The notes under the pieces were generated by a model. It had not been told where the DNA came from and ran no database searches. It saw only the letters and a program-made list of their open reading frames with translations. A stretch of 64,000 bases of DNA from Linum tenue (Eukaryota > Streptophyta > Magnoliopsida > Malpighiales > Linaceae), in the NCBI GenBank assembly GCA_946122785.1, contig CAMGYJ010000005.1:40352002-40416001 (forward strand). The letters run 5' to 3'. Positions 1-10,783 of this stretch are shown here, piece by piece (within the stretch, counting starts at the first letter, position 1; every line of letters starts with the position of its first letter). Position numbers and translations under genes: made by a program.

Positions 1-889
1 GTTTTTTTGAAGAAATAGCTGGGTTTTGGATCCCAAACACCCAAGGGACGAATCAATGAAAGAGTGGGAGATTTGAGGGCAAACGTGGAGGGTGATTGGA
101 GGATTTCTTTGCCTAGGAGGCTCGGGGAACAGGCCCAGACATGCAGATTTAAGATATGGAAAGTTATATTGTATTCTGTCTCTTCCCTATGGAGTAACTT
201 CCCTTTAATTAGTTTTTGAGGAACCCTAGCTATGTTTGTTTGATTGGATGATTGTATGAGTACCCCTACTTGATAATCTTGAGTTCATATTCAATCTATG
301 CATGTTTCCATGATTCAGTAATGCTTTAGTAAAGATTATTGATTTTGTTTTGATCCTATGAGAGCGAATACCTGACTAGGTCAATATAGCACCATAGATT
401 GATAGTATTGGATCGATTGCTTTAGTCGAAGGTTGATTATATGCTTTGTATTGATTGAGAACCTCATTCGATAGATGGAATCTAGTTCAGAACGCCTTGA
501 TCTATTATTCTAGAGAAGGATACGTCCCTCTAGGCAATCGACTCAAAAGGCCTTGAGTTCTTTAGCCGAGATTCAAGGTCTAGTCAAGGATTCTCCACAT
601 TGTGAATGAAAGTGAACAAGTTAGAGATCATAAATAATTGATCTGACTAGTGGTATGGGGAATCATACTAAGTGAGATTCCAACCTGTAATTATATTGAC
701 TTTAACTGTAGTTTGCTAGAGTAGTATAGCTCTTCTATCTTAATCTCGTTTGCTAGATAATGAACTGAAGCTGAGTAATAGCAACTCTAGAGACATGTGG
801 ATTTGATATTTATTACTTGTGCCTCTATAATGCAGTCCCTTTCATTGGTTAAACTTGTCCATTGTTAGGAGTTGTGTTTTAGCAAGTCA
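1..889 (+). repeat. LTR of an Athila-like Ty3/gypsy element (5' end outside window)
   Basis: This is the downstream part of a long terminal repeat. It ends at CA (889) and is followed by a tRNA-Asp-type primer-binding site, which makes it a 5' LTR read on the plus strand. The same sequence, inverted, occurs at 62588-63480 in the 3' LTR at the right edge: the segments around 230-330 and 850-889 match its reverse complement closely. No ORF of note is present. The start, including any U3 promoter, lies outside the window. Confidence 0.85.
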
Positions 890-895
890 AGTTTT

Positions 896-913
896 TTGCA
901 TCGTTGTCGGGGA
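896..913 (+). promoter_or_regulatory. Primer-binding site, tRNA-Asp type, degenerate
   Basis: The 18 bases starting six bases after the LTR match 14 of 18 positions of the plant tRNA-Asp complement TGGCGCCGTTGCCGGGGA. The 3' block GTCGGGGA is nearly intact and the mismatches are concentrated in the CG dinucleotides, as expected from decay of methylated CpG. Confidence 0.75.
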
Positions 914-1017
914 CTTTCTAGATTATTAGGAAAGACAGAAGTTTGTTAATTTAGCTTTTCTTTTCTTTTCTACCCTTGCTTTTCACTTGGGTGTTTTTGT
1001 TGGTGCATATCTGAATC

Positions 1018-1218
1018 ATGGATCCTCATGGTTTCTCCAACCATTGGGGGTATCCACCACCACCCGAGTTGTATTACCATGAGACTTCTTGGACCAATAA
1101 AGAAGGAGAAGACTATGGATTTGGGTTTCAGTACCAAACCCGCTACTACGGAGAACAACCAAATCCCTGGACACCTCAAGAAGTATCTCAATTCAAGAAG
1201 AATTCCTCCCACAACTAA
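1018..1218 (+). pseudogene. gag-like N-terminal fragment
   Basis: A 66-codon ORF begins MDPHGFSNHWGYPPPP and is rich in Tyr, Pro, Trp and Gln. It starts about 100 bases after the primer-binding site, where gag is expected. Proline/tyrosine-rich N-termini of this kind are common in plant gypsy gag-like ORFs. It ends early at a TAA and no capsid or zinc-knuckle motif follows in frame. I call it a remnant by position and composition rather than by a diagnostic motif. Confidence 0.45.
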
Positions 1219-2277
1219 AGGGGCAATTTGAGTTGGAGTTAGCCATGACAGCCTTCACGGGCCATTCTGCGGAGCCATGCTACACTTCATGACCAGATCC
1301 AAACAGTCAATTGAAGCTTCTCATGTAGCATATTGCTCGGAACGCCGAGAGATCCTTCTCCAAGATGGACCTCCTAATCCAACCCATTGCTCCTCCTGAC
1401 CCTTTCTTTCTATGTTAAATAGAGGATATTGTTCAACGCTCAACGAATCAAACAAAACGGGTTGAGCAAGTTTGTGCATAGCTTGCTCAAGATTACCTTT
1501 TTTCCTACCATAGAAGAAGAAGAAGAATAAGAGGAGGAGGATGAAGGAGGCTACAAGGACATTGTGGAGCAGACATAAGTTGTCACAGAGAGCTCACGTT
1601 ATGATCATGATCAGGAATGCCCTATTGTAGCAGACCATATCTTTCCATATCCCACACCGACCATTGAAGAGGCGAGCATGAGTGAGAAGACGCAAGTTGA
1701 TCTTATTAAGAGCCTTGCATGACGACTTGCTCTCCAATCCATGCTAGAAGAAGAAGAATGAGGAAGGTTAAGGGAAGAAGTTGCGGAGGATGACTGAAGA
1801 AAAGCATAAGGAGTTCTTGATCTTTTCCCAGGGGAGAGACTACATTATGAAGAAGGAAGGGTGTTGATGAATAATTGGCATCCATGATGAGGACGAAGTT
1901 GAGGTGGAAGATCCTTGCACTGGCCATGATTTACATGTAATATCTCCACCAAAATTCGAAGATCTGCTTGGCAAGGACCCATTTGCAGTGTCTCTTTGTC
2001 AGAACAAGGCCGCATCGACATCGGTCCCTCTTGGTGGACGCAATGGTGGTAAATTGATGCTGTCATATATGGTTTGGGGCAATCAGACGAGAGAAGAAGA
2101 GGCCTCGAGAGTGGAGACTTCATTTGCATCAAGTGCACGAGCCCACATAACATGCTATACCACTTGCTCGTGACTTGAGACTCCACGTCATCGACGAGAA
2201 CCTAAACTTCAAGGAGGTTCTTGCATGGACAGAAACTTAGAAGCCACCGTCTAGCTAAAGACGTGAAAGAAGCGTTT

Positions 2278-2295
2278 GTTGAGAGGCAACCCAAC
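2278..2295 (+). promoter_or_regulatory. Conserved AGGCAA-loop hairpin (element at left edge)
   Basis: Stem GTTGAG / CCCAAC (one A-C mismatch) closes the loop AGGCAA and is preceded by AAGAAGCGTTTGT. The same loop and the same upstream AAGCGCTT-like block occur just after the pol reading frame at 35830-35847 (minus) and 55855-55872 (plus), with different but complementary stem bases. Confidence 0.65.
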
Positions 2296-2490
2296 CAGTC
2301 GGTTTACACTTTCTTTCCCTTTGCTCTTTGGTTGAGCTAGTCTTTTTATTTTTGAGTCAATAATTCAACATTTGTGTGCTTTTGTGTGGTGTTTGTGGTT
2401 CCACTGACTCTCTCTTGCATGGGACGCACCTTATGTTCCATCTTTCATCACCTAATTTGGTAACATTGTTCTACCCTTCTTATTTTACTC

Positions 2491-2524
2491 CATTGAGGAC
2501 GATGTCGTGCTCAAGTGTGGGGAG
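2491..2524 (+). promoter_or_regulatory. Conserved CATTGAGGAC...AAGTGTGGGG motif (internal PPT-like)
   Basis: CATTGAGGACGATGTCG is followed by CAAGTGTGGGGAG. The same two-part motif is at 33037-33070 (minus) and 55943-55976 (plus). The second half resembles the true 3' polypurine tracts of these elements (AAGTGTGGGGGAG), so it may be a second plus-strand priming site or another RNA signal. Confidence 0.5.
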
Positions 2525-2568
2525 TGTTACATTATGCATGTGTGTGATGAATGATGTGTTTTGCTTGT

Positions 2569-2616
2569 CTTGGAGCTTATTTCACTGCCCAAATCTTGAG
2601 ATTTGAGGGCTCCAAG
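2569..2616 (+). promoter_or_regulatory. Variable-stem hairpin V0 (structured RNA candidate)
   Basis: Arms CTTGGAGCT (2569-2577) and GGCTCCAAG (2608-2616) form nine pairs, one of them G-U, around exactly 30 nt. The interior holds UAUUUCACUGCCC, an inner helix AAATC/GATTT with loop TTGA, and GAG. Its closest relative is V1 at 32953-33006, at the same place after the GAGGAC motif. Confidence 0.65.
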
Positions 2617-2710
2617 TATAAAAATTTGGACGATCATATTGGCACTATGTTTGTGTGTGGTGAATCGATTGGTTGTTATCATTGATGCATGAATAACTTG
2701 TTTGTGATTG

Positions 2711-3022
2711 AGAGGATAAATAAAAATGTTGGGAGAGGAGAATGCGGCGGGCAGAAGGGCTGGTACGACTCGAGGTTTGTATGCGGAGGGTTGGTTGGGA
2801 ATAGAGTGGCGGAAATGGTGGATTTTATTTAGTTTTAGTTCTAATTGAGGCATTTCGCCGATGGGGGACGAGGAAGACCCTGTGGGGGTTAAGGAAGGAA
2901 GAGGAAAAATTGAAGGTGATGATGGGTTTTAGAGCATTTGCAGAAGGACGTAGCATGGCTGAAGATAGGTGTGGCTGTGAGAAGGAACCGAGGAGAGGAA
3001 GAAGAAAGATGATAGGCGAGAG
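2711..3022. other. Unassigned GA-rich stretch
   Basis: Purine-rich sequence between the truncated gypsy derivative and the first hAT MITE. The same compositional style resumes at 4180-4260, so the two MITEs probably landed inside one older sequence. I see no gene. Confidence 0.5.
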
Positions 3023-3575
3023 TAGGGATGACATTTTGCCCATACCCATGGGTACTTTACTATCCATCCCAATTGGATGGGTTATGAAATCCAAATAGAT
3101 AGTAGATGGGTAGATTTGATGAGTTTGTACCCATACCCATTTACTTGGATTGAGTTTTTAACGCATGGATTTGGGTTTGTATCCATGCCCAAATGCAAAT
3201 TACAATCTGGTACCTAAAATTATTATATATTTAGTACCTTAGTTTAGTTTTTTTTGCATATAAGTCCTCAAAATATAGATGGAAATTATATTTTATTACC
3301 TAATATTTTTTATATTATATTTTGGTACCTAAACTTTTCAAGTTTTACAAATAGATCAATTTTTGGTAAGTGTAGTTAAAACATACTCAAGCAAATGGAT
3401 ATTCATATCTAACCCATACCCATTTAAATTATATAAGCAATATCAATACCTTACCCAGACCCATCTACAAACCTCCAAACCCATATATGCCTCATCCATC
3501 CCTACCCATTATCAATAAGTCTTTTTGTGAGTTGGGTATAAATAATTACCCATGGGTGGGTAATTTCCATCACTA
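3023..3575. mobile_element. hAT-like MITE, 553 bp
   Basis: The left end reads TAGGGATGACATTTTGCCCA; the right end, inverted, reads TAGTGATGGAAATTACCCA. The termini are of hAT type and repeat the CCCATGGGT block inside each end. The flanking 8-mers GGCGAGAG and TGTGAAAG agree at 5 of 8 positions, so the target duplication is decayed. There is no transposase, so it is non-autonomous. Confidence 0.65.
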
Positions 3576-3604
3576 TGTGAAAGAAATGGGGAAGTGATAG
3601 CGGC

Positions 3605-4171
3605 TAGGGGTGGGATTCGGTCGGTAAACAATTTACCGTTTACCGAATTTACCGGTTTCGGTATATCGAAGTTGGCCAAATTGGTTACCGATTACCGATA
3701 CCGGTTTGTAACCGGTATACCGATTACCGAAGTACCGGTAAACGGTTACAAACCGGTATTACCGAAATACCGTGAGAAGCGATTTTGAGCTGTTTTTCGG
3801 TCGGTTTACCGAACCGAATTTCTAGAAGTGGGGTGATGTTGTAATATTTTGATTTTTTTGAGTTTTTTTCATCATTTTTGTAATTAATAATTTATTATTA
3901 ACTCTTATTTACAATATTTTTGAGTCCTATACTTACTTACATTCATGTATGTATTATTTTATATTTGTGAATAATGATGTGCAGCAACAAAACGCAGCGC
4001 AACACTAGGGAGTAGGGAGGGGGGTTTTGGTATCGGTATTACCGATTTACCGTCGGTATTTACCGATACCGTGTCCGGTAAACCGACTCCCCCAACTTCC
4101 CGCTCGGCTGTCGATACCGCCGGTTACCGGTTCGGTAAAACGGTAAACCGTTTACCGGATTACCACCCCTA
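3605..4171. mobile_element. hAT-like MITE, 567 bp, CGGTAAACCG-rich
   Basis: Termini TAGGGGTGGGATTCGG and, inverted, TAGGGGTGGTAATCCGG. The flanking 8-bp duplication is ATAGCGGC (3597-3604) and ATAGCGAC (4172-4179), with one mismatch. Both subterminal regions are packed with alternating CGGTA/TACCG motifs, which are likely transposase-binding repeats. No coding capacity. Confidence 0.8.
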
Positions 4172-4179
4172 ATAGCGAC

Positions 4180-5133
4180 GCTATTGCTTTTGGAGAGGAG
4201 GAAGGAAGGAGATAGTCAAGAGAGAGGATAGGGGAAGTGGGGCTGCCACTTATGATAGGGTTAGAGTTTTTATTGATTTGTTATGTACAATATAATCTCT
4301 TTAAATTAATAATCTAATATAAATTAATAATTTCTCGGGTCTCGATTTGGGATAGTGTAAAAAATAAGCAAATTTAATAAAATAATAAGATAGTAATTTT
4401 TGAAAACAACCTACATAAATACATGTATTTTTAGCTCTATAAGTTAATAATTATAAAAATAAAATTACTCTAAAAACTTATAATATAGCTAGGATAATCT
4501 AGAAAAATATGAATATATAGTTGTTTGTTTATTCTTGAAGTTCAAGTCTAATAGAAGTCCATCTTGAACTTTCCTCGTTTCACTCAAAGTCTCCGGTGCT
4601 GTCTTCTAAATGAAGTATGATCAATAAATATAGGTGTGCAAGTAGTTTAAAACATGAATCTAAACCATCTAAAAGAATACATCAATACATTTATCTTGGA
4701 AGAATACATAATTTTCTTCTATTAAATTTTAGTACAATGAATACGTAGAATGCGATAAGTTATCGTATAAACTTGAAATGTTTGGAAGATACGATGAAGG
4801 TACATAATAAGAAAAACCTCTCTAAAATAATAATTATTAATTTATTGATTAATTAATAACTACTATAAATCAATAATTTTCACGGTCCCGATTATACTAA
4901 TTTATAGAGGTTATACTATGTATAGTGTGAAAAATTACTAAGTGGTACCAGGCTATCGGCAAAGTAAATATAATTTTAGTTATTAAATTATTAAATTACT
5001 ATCTTATGTATTTTTTATTTATGATATTATTGTTTATAAGTTACCAGTTCGTTAACGATTTTTTAACGACCCAACACCGGATTGACCACTAAAATGTGAG
5101 CCATTCATGTTACCAGGTCATGCTCCAGTTTGG
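4180..5133. other. AT-rich intergenic DNA
   Basis: Very AT-rich sequence with runs of TTAATAA-like words. I see no ORF, RNA gene or clear element border. Confidence 0.6.
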
Positions 5134-5640
5134 TAGGGATGACAATTTAAACCTGCCTTGCCGGGTATTACCCGACCTGACCCGTAATGGGGCTGATATT
5201 ACCCGACCCGCAGTAGCATGGGCCGGGGTATGGGTATTTACTTCCGACCCGCCCTGCTTCGCCCGCCCCGTTCTTGGCGCATTTTATGTCAATAACTTAC
5301 AATATCTATTCATATTTTTTCTATTTATACTATTTTCAACTAGTTAGACTTGATCTTTCAACTAGTTAGACTTAATTACCTATTCTATTGTCATTATTTT
5401 TCATTCATAAAATGTTTTTCCCGTTGTTTTATCGTAAAAAGTAATTTTTTATGTGTATTTTTTTCAAATAATATGTAAGATTGGGTCAAGTAACTTGACA
5501 TTGGTTCAAATCCAATTAATGAGATCAGGGGAAAATGCTAGTTGTCCCAACCCTCTGAAAATTAGTATGACCGGCCTCGCCCCGTACCGCGTGGGGTAAG
5601 GCAATTCGATGCTCAGGTGACCGAGTGGGGTTTGGCTTGT
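5134..5640. mobile_element. Fragment of a TAGGGATGACAAT hAT-type element
   Basis: The left terminus TAGGGATGACAATTTAAAC resembles the TAGGGATGGCAAT ends seen at 41974 and, inverted, at 59391-59403. The subterminal sequence is rich in GGGTATTACCCGACC-type words. I find no matching right terminus before the LINE fragment at 5678, so the right border is approximate and probably truncated. Confidence 0.45.
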
Positions 5641-5677
5641 TCCCAGCCCCCTTTAGCTGCTAGACGCAATTTTTAGA

Positions 5678-6215
5678 GTGTCGATCGGGGTCTCGGTTCT
5701 GCCTTCCATTCCTAGTAATACAATTCAGGTTCATTTTGATGGTGCCACTGAAGTAAGTGTGTGTAGATCAGTTGGTTTTGTGGGATTTGATGGCGAAGAT
5801 GCTAAATATTTTGCATTTGTTCAATTCTACCCGCTTATCTTTGATCTCGTTCGGTTGAAGTTTCTAGCTCTCCGTGATGTTATTCATTGGTGTTTGACAC
5901 ATTCTTATTCTCATGTTTTGTTTTGTGGTTATGTGCATGTTGTTAATTGGATGATCAATGCGAGAGAATCGCTTACTCGATGGGCGGAGCTATTTTGCAA
6001 GAGATCTAGGTGCCACGATTATCATTCCATCGTGCTACGTTTCATTTCGCACCTTGTCAATATAACGGGCTGCCCATACAGTGAGAAAAAAATCATTATA
6101 TCATTGGATCGTACACTTGTCGACCAACAATTTTTTTCTTCTTACCATTTTGTGACATCTTGCAAATGTATTGTATAGATCGCATCTATGCTCCTTTCGG
6201 CTAAAAAATAAAAAT
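5678..6215 (+). pseudogene. LINE 3' end: RNase H-like fragment and A-rich tail
   Basis: A 166-codon ORF at 5678-6178 resembles the RNase H domain that ends the LINE ORF2 at 46523-47413. Shared features are the early VHFDGA / VRFDGA strand, GFVGFD, FLALRDVIHWCLT / LLALRDAMNWCLT, and a later block covering the domain's end. The matched sequence is followed by A-rich DNA (to about 6270), as expected of an L1 3' terminus. The rest of the LINE is absent, so this is a 5'-truncated copy. It lies directly upstream of the MAP65 5' leader. Confidence 0.65.
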
Positions 6216-6602
6216 ACCTATGGAAAAAAAGAAAGAAAAAACAAAACGGAAACGAAAAAAAGGCAGTTCTGGCGCCAAAATCAGTGACTCCAAAGCCGTA
6301 CGTTATATTGGGAAAGGGCTATTCTGTCATAACACATAAATCAAGAAAAAAGAATTAAAGAAAAAAGAGTCATCGGGATCTTCCCTCCTTCCCCAACCCA
6401 AAACTGCGACCAAAAATTCGGTGCTAGTGCTCAGGAATCAGCCAGCCGCACAACTCAACTCCAGTGACGCCAAGCCAAGGAGCGCCTCCGTAACCCTCCT
6501 TCTAAACCTTTCCTCCCCTGGAATTCTAGGGTTTCGTGTTCCATTTGACGATTTCCCTTCTTCCACACCCAAACTTCCGCACTTCGAACTCTCCTTCCGA
6601 CA

Positions 6603-9600
6603 ATGGCGACGTTCCCCGCTCTCGTCTCTCCCTCCCGGACCACTTGCGCCTCCCTCCGCCGCCAATTGCAGGTTCTCTCCCTCTCTCTCTCCTTCTCTCT
6701 CGATGGCGATTAACTTAGTAAACTACCAGCGTTCCGTTTGTGCTTTCCCTGCCTGTGTCTGCTTGGTCCTCCTTCGTCTGGCGATGGCTATCTTTCTTCT
6801 TTCTGATTCGCTGCTGACCTTACGTGTCTGGAGAACGCTAACCGTTCTTCTTCCGAAAGATAGATTACAGTCTGTTTCAGTACTTCAATTATCGCCGATA
6901 TCAGTTATTTGCCGTCTCTCTGGTTCCGTTCATAGTTAGGTGTTTTTTGGAGGTCAATTCGCAAGATCTCGAGTTGGAGATTTTCAGATTCGAGCTTGAT
7001 TCTCAGTTCTCTTTTGGTCTGACTCCGATGAAAATGTATTGTGTTGAAGGTCATATGGGATGAAATTGGGGAGGAGGATGGGGATAAGGACATGATGCTT
7101 CAGGAACTCGAGCAACAGTGCCTTGATATCTACCGTAGAAAGGTTGACTCCAGCAGAAAGCACAAAGCTGAGTTGGCTCAGTCATTGGCTGACGGGGAAA
7201 CTGAAATTGCAGACCTGGTTTCTGCTCTTGGGGAAACTGCCTCATTTCCTCAGGTTTCTTTTTTTGCTTGGAACTCTTATCTCTTGGGGAAATTATGTCC
7301 ATACTGTTGTAGCTTTGTTATATTCTCATTCGTCGCTTTGATTTTGTTGTCTATCGAAGAGGGTAAAAGGCTCTTTGAAGCAGCAATTATCCGCCCTCAA
7401 ACCTGCTTTGCAAGACTTGAGACAGAGGAAACAAGCACGAATGATCGAGTTTCATGAGACTCAGTTACAGATTGCTCAAATCTGTGCTGAAATTGAAGGA
7501 AATGATATCAACACTGTCCATCCAACAATTGATGAATGTGATTTGACTCTGAAGAGGTTGGGCGAACTGAAGTCACACCTCAAGGAACTTCAAACTGAAA
7601 AGGTTCTAAAGTTGAATACCTCCTTGAATTGTCATATTTTTTGTTCTCGTAGTCTCTCTTCATGTTCATTATCTTTCTGTGTCTGATTTTCAGAATCTAC
7701 ATCTACATAAGGTTAGCAGCTCTATCGGCAAAATTCATGAGCTGTCAGTTGTAATGTCAATTGATGTCTCCAGTACCGTTGCTGATATCCATCCCAGCTT
7801 AAGTGACCGTACTCAGTCAATGAGCATAAGCAACGGCACACTAGCTCGATTAACTAAGGTGATACAATCATTAAGGCAAGAGAAGCTGGACAGGCTACGT
7901 AAGGTGATATTCTGATGAACATGTTCATTTCATTACTATTCCTTTCTGGTTCTCGAGTTCTCTTTTGTACATAAAGTAGCTCAGAGATAATTGTAGCAAT
8001 TCCAAGAAAGTGAGGCTAATGAGAGCGCTAGGATTTCAATGATCTGAATTCCACTCATGCATAGACCTTGGCTCCTGCTGTTGTCATTTCTGTGATTGAT
8101 AGTAGTTGAATTATCTCTTGGAAGCATTTTTATCTCACGGCGATGCAACCATGGCTCAGGCTTCCATTTCCTCTTTGTAAATTAACCAGTTGCTTTGTGC
8201 TATTCCAAATACCAAAGTTCTTGTACTATGCAGAAGTTTGGTATTGCTCCTCTATATTTTTACTGTTCCTTTTATAAGATAAATGAGGTAGCTTTTTATG
8301 TCAAGCTAGTGCTCAACAATGTACTGATATGTCCTGGTTGTTTTTGAGGTCTTGCTTCTGATAGTTTCCTTCATTATGTTTTTGGCATGACTCTTCCATT
8401 ACTGAAGCTCCAAGATCTTGGGAAGACACTAATGGGGCTATGGGATCTCTTGGACACAAATGTAGAGGAACAAGAAAAATTTGATCATGTTACTTCATTG
8501 GTTTCTTCCTCACTGGACGAGGCATTAAGAAAAGGCTGCCTTGCATTTGAGGTCATTGAGCAGGTGCAAAAAATGTCTCTTGCCTATGACTTGAGGAGTT
8601 GCTTTTCTTTTTGCTGAAAACTTACCACATTTCTGCTGCAATTAGACTGAGATTGAAGTTGAGAGATTGAATGCTCTCAAAGCCAGCAAGATGAAAGAGT
8701 TGGTATTGAAGAGACAAAACGAGCTGGAAGCAATATACAGAGATGTTCATATGGATATAGATACTGATGGAGCACGACAGACTCTTATCAATCTGATTGA
8801 ATCTGGTAATCAGAATGTTTGGTTTAGTTCTGTGCTTCGTGCATACATTTCAAATTTGATATTTACAAGGACTTAAATGTTATAGATGTTTGGTTTAGTT
8901 CTGTGCTTCAGTTATGCCTTCATGTTCTGTTTTCATAATTGTTGCTTGCACAGGAAATGTTGAGCTCTCAGAACTGCTTTCCAGTATGGACAATCAGATA
9001 GCAAACGCCAAAGAGCTAGCACTGAGTCGTAGGGACGTGTTGGACAAGGTAGAGAAATGGAAGCATGCTTATGAGGAAGAAAAGTGGCTTGAAGACTATG
9101 AAAAGGTAATCATCCTTTTGACAGCTGTAATTTTTTCAAAAAAACTTCAATGGGGGAAAATGGGGATTGTGAACTTATCCAGTATCATTGATACGATTGA
9201 TCGCTATTGATACCAGCATTTATAATTTTGTACAATTTTAGGTCCTTTATGATAGGTTTATTCATCCATCGTGTAATGTCTATAGACCATTCTCACATGG
9301 TAGAGGCGGAAACACTTGGTAGCTGTTCTGTGGTTGTGAATTGATTACTTGTACTCATTGTTTCTTGGATAGGCTCTCGTTGCTGCCTAGATTCAGTTCT
9401 TGAATGGGGCAACCCTCTTTTTTCTTGTATGTTCAGCATACTTTGGAACAAAGAAATGCGCAAAATGTTGAAGACAAGCTGACCTGTGTAAGTTTGATAG
9501 TCGTTTATACTAGTAAGAAAAATGCAACTCTGTTTTATATCAGTTCTCCTAAAATCTAAGCTAGCCTTCCTGAAGTTCTAAGTAGATAATGTCTTTGGCT

Positions 9601-10783
9601 GGAGGGTCATAATGGTGATTTGCCAATCAATTATGGGTGGCGAGAAGAAGAGTTTCAAAATGTTATCTGTTGTGATGAGGAGGATGCTAGAGCTACTAGT
9701 TAGGAGAACACAGGTCCATTGTTGCGGAAGTTGTCAGCAAGTGTTGTTGCTTGGACTGGACATAATACTGTGCTGCAAGATAAAGGGTATCATAGCTGTG
9801 GTTTCAATCCATCGTACTTCACTCATAGCCACTATCCATCTCTGTATCATGTTTACTGGACTGTTTTCACAACCTTCTTATAGGTTCTTTTTTTTTGTTT
9901 ATAAGGATGACCTTCCACATAGGTTGCAACCAGGGCTCCTTGTATGTTTCCTTTTAACTAACCCATGTGTCATCGGTTGGTTGGTTCTATATAAGTGATC
10001 TCGACACCATACCAGTAGTTGCTCATTTAACTGAATGCTGTTGATCGAGAGTCTTAAACTATGATCTTCCTTCTTTCTTTCCGCTGATGTATGTTTCTAT
10101 TTGCTCCAGTCCTCCAGTGTACACTTGTTCGGGTAACCCTCTACATCACTACATGAAGGATATAGGATTGTCCGCTACTTTTGTGTCTGGTGCTGAGTAT
10201 ACCAAGTCTGAGAATTCATTCTCTCTCCAGTCAGTTTGGATAGAACCAGATGCTTGTGTTTCTTTATTTGTTTAATTTATTGGTCTGCAGAAAATTGTAT
10301 GCTGAAGGTCCAATCTCGAGTCTTTCCATTTATATCCTACTGAAGTTTGTCAGAATATTGTTATTGTCGATGAATAAGCATCACATTTTTTTTTTAATTT
10401 TTCAGGAGGAAAATCGGTACAGTGCAGGAAGAGGTGCGCATGACAATTTGGAACGTGCAGAGAAGGCAAGAATTCTGATCAGCAAAATACCATGTGAGCA
10501 AGCATATCTCCTGTTTATAAAATGTACTCATATATTTGATCTGCATTAACATCGCCAACTGTGGTGTCTACTACCATCTTTGGATCCATATAAGTTGTTG
10601 AATCATGACAATCATGCTTGTAGCAGCTATGCTTTTCACCAGTATGCTTAACCGCCTCTTCTTAAAGAATTGATCTAGCCTCTTATGACTTTGCAAATAT
10701 GTGACCCAGCTATGGTCAAGAGTTTGACTTCAGAAGTGAAATCGTGGGAGTTGGAGAGAGGCAGGTCGTTCCTGTATGATAAG
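6603..10783 (+). CDS. MAP65: MAP65/PRC1/Ase1 family microtubule-associated protein, exons 1-9, C-terminus missing
   Basis: Spliced gene for a 65-kDa microtubule-associated protein, a family that cross-links antiparallel microtubules in interphase arrays and the phragmoplast. Exons: 6603-6671, 7050-7253, 7360-7602, 7694-7903, 8408-8563, 8646-8805, 8954-9105, 10406-10493, 10710-10783. All introns have GT-AG borders, phases agree throughout, and the coding total is 1356 nt (452 codons) without a stop. The start ATG opens exon 1 (MATFPALVSPSRTT...); exon 2 has the family signature WDEIGEEDGDKD and LEQQCLDIYRRKVD. Later exons are long acidic and basic coiled coil, including LKQQLSALKPALQDLRQRKQ and the microtubule-binding-region motif ENRYSAGRGAH. 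The family is usually near 580 residues, so roughly 130 C-terminal residues are absent: after FLYDK the donor GTAAAG is present but no further exon is recognisable before 14 kb. It is either a truncated gene or one with a very long intron. Intron 7 (1.3 kb) is unusually large. A telo-box-like TAGGGTTT lies in the leader near 6528. Confidence 0.88.

Larger units (their letters stand above)
914..2710 (+). mobile_element. Internal region of a pol-less, non-autonomous gypsy derivative
   Basis: Between the primer-binding site and the 3' motifs there are only about 1.4 kb, with no protease, reverse transcriptase or integrase. A short gag-like start lies at 1018-1218. The remainder is broken coding-like sequence rich in GAA/GAG. 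The 3' part (from about 2265) aligns in order with the minus-strand element at 30-39 kb: the AGGCAA hairpin, the GAGGAC motif, the variable-stem hairpin and about 90 bases beyond. Similarity stops near 2710, so the 3' LTR is missing and the element is truncated. Confidence 0.7.

Noticed and set aside
6421..6939. 172-codon plus-strand ORF over the MAP65 start
   Set aside because: It runs through the 5' leader, exon 1 in another frame and intron 1. The exon 1 frame giving MATFPALV joins exon 2 in phase.
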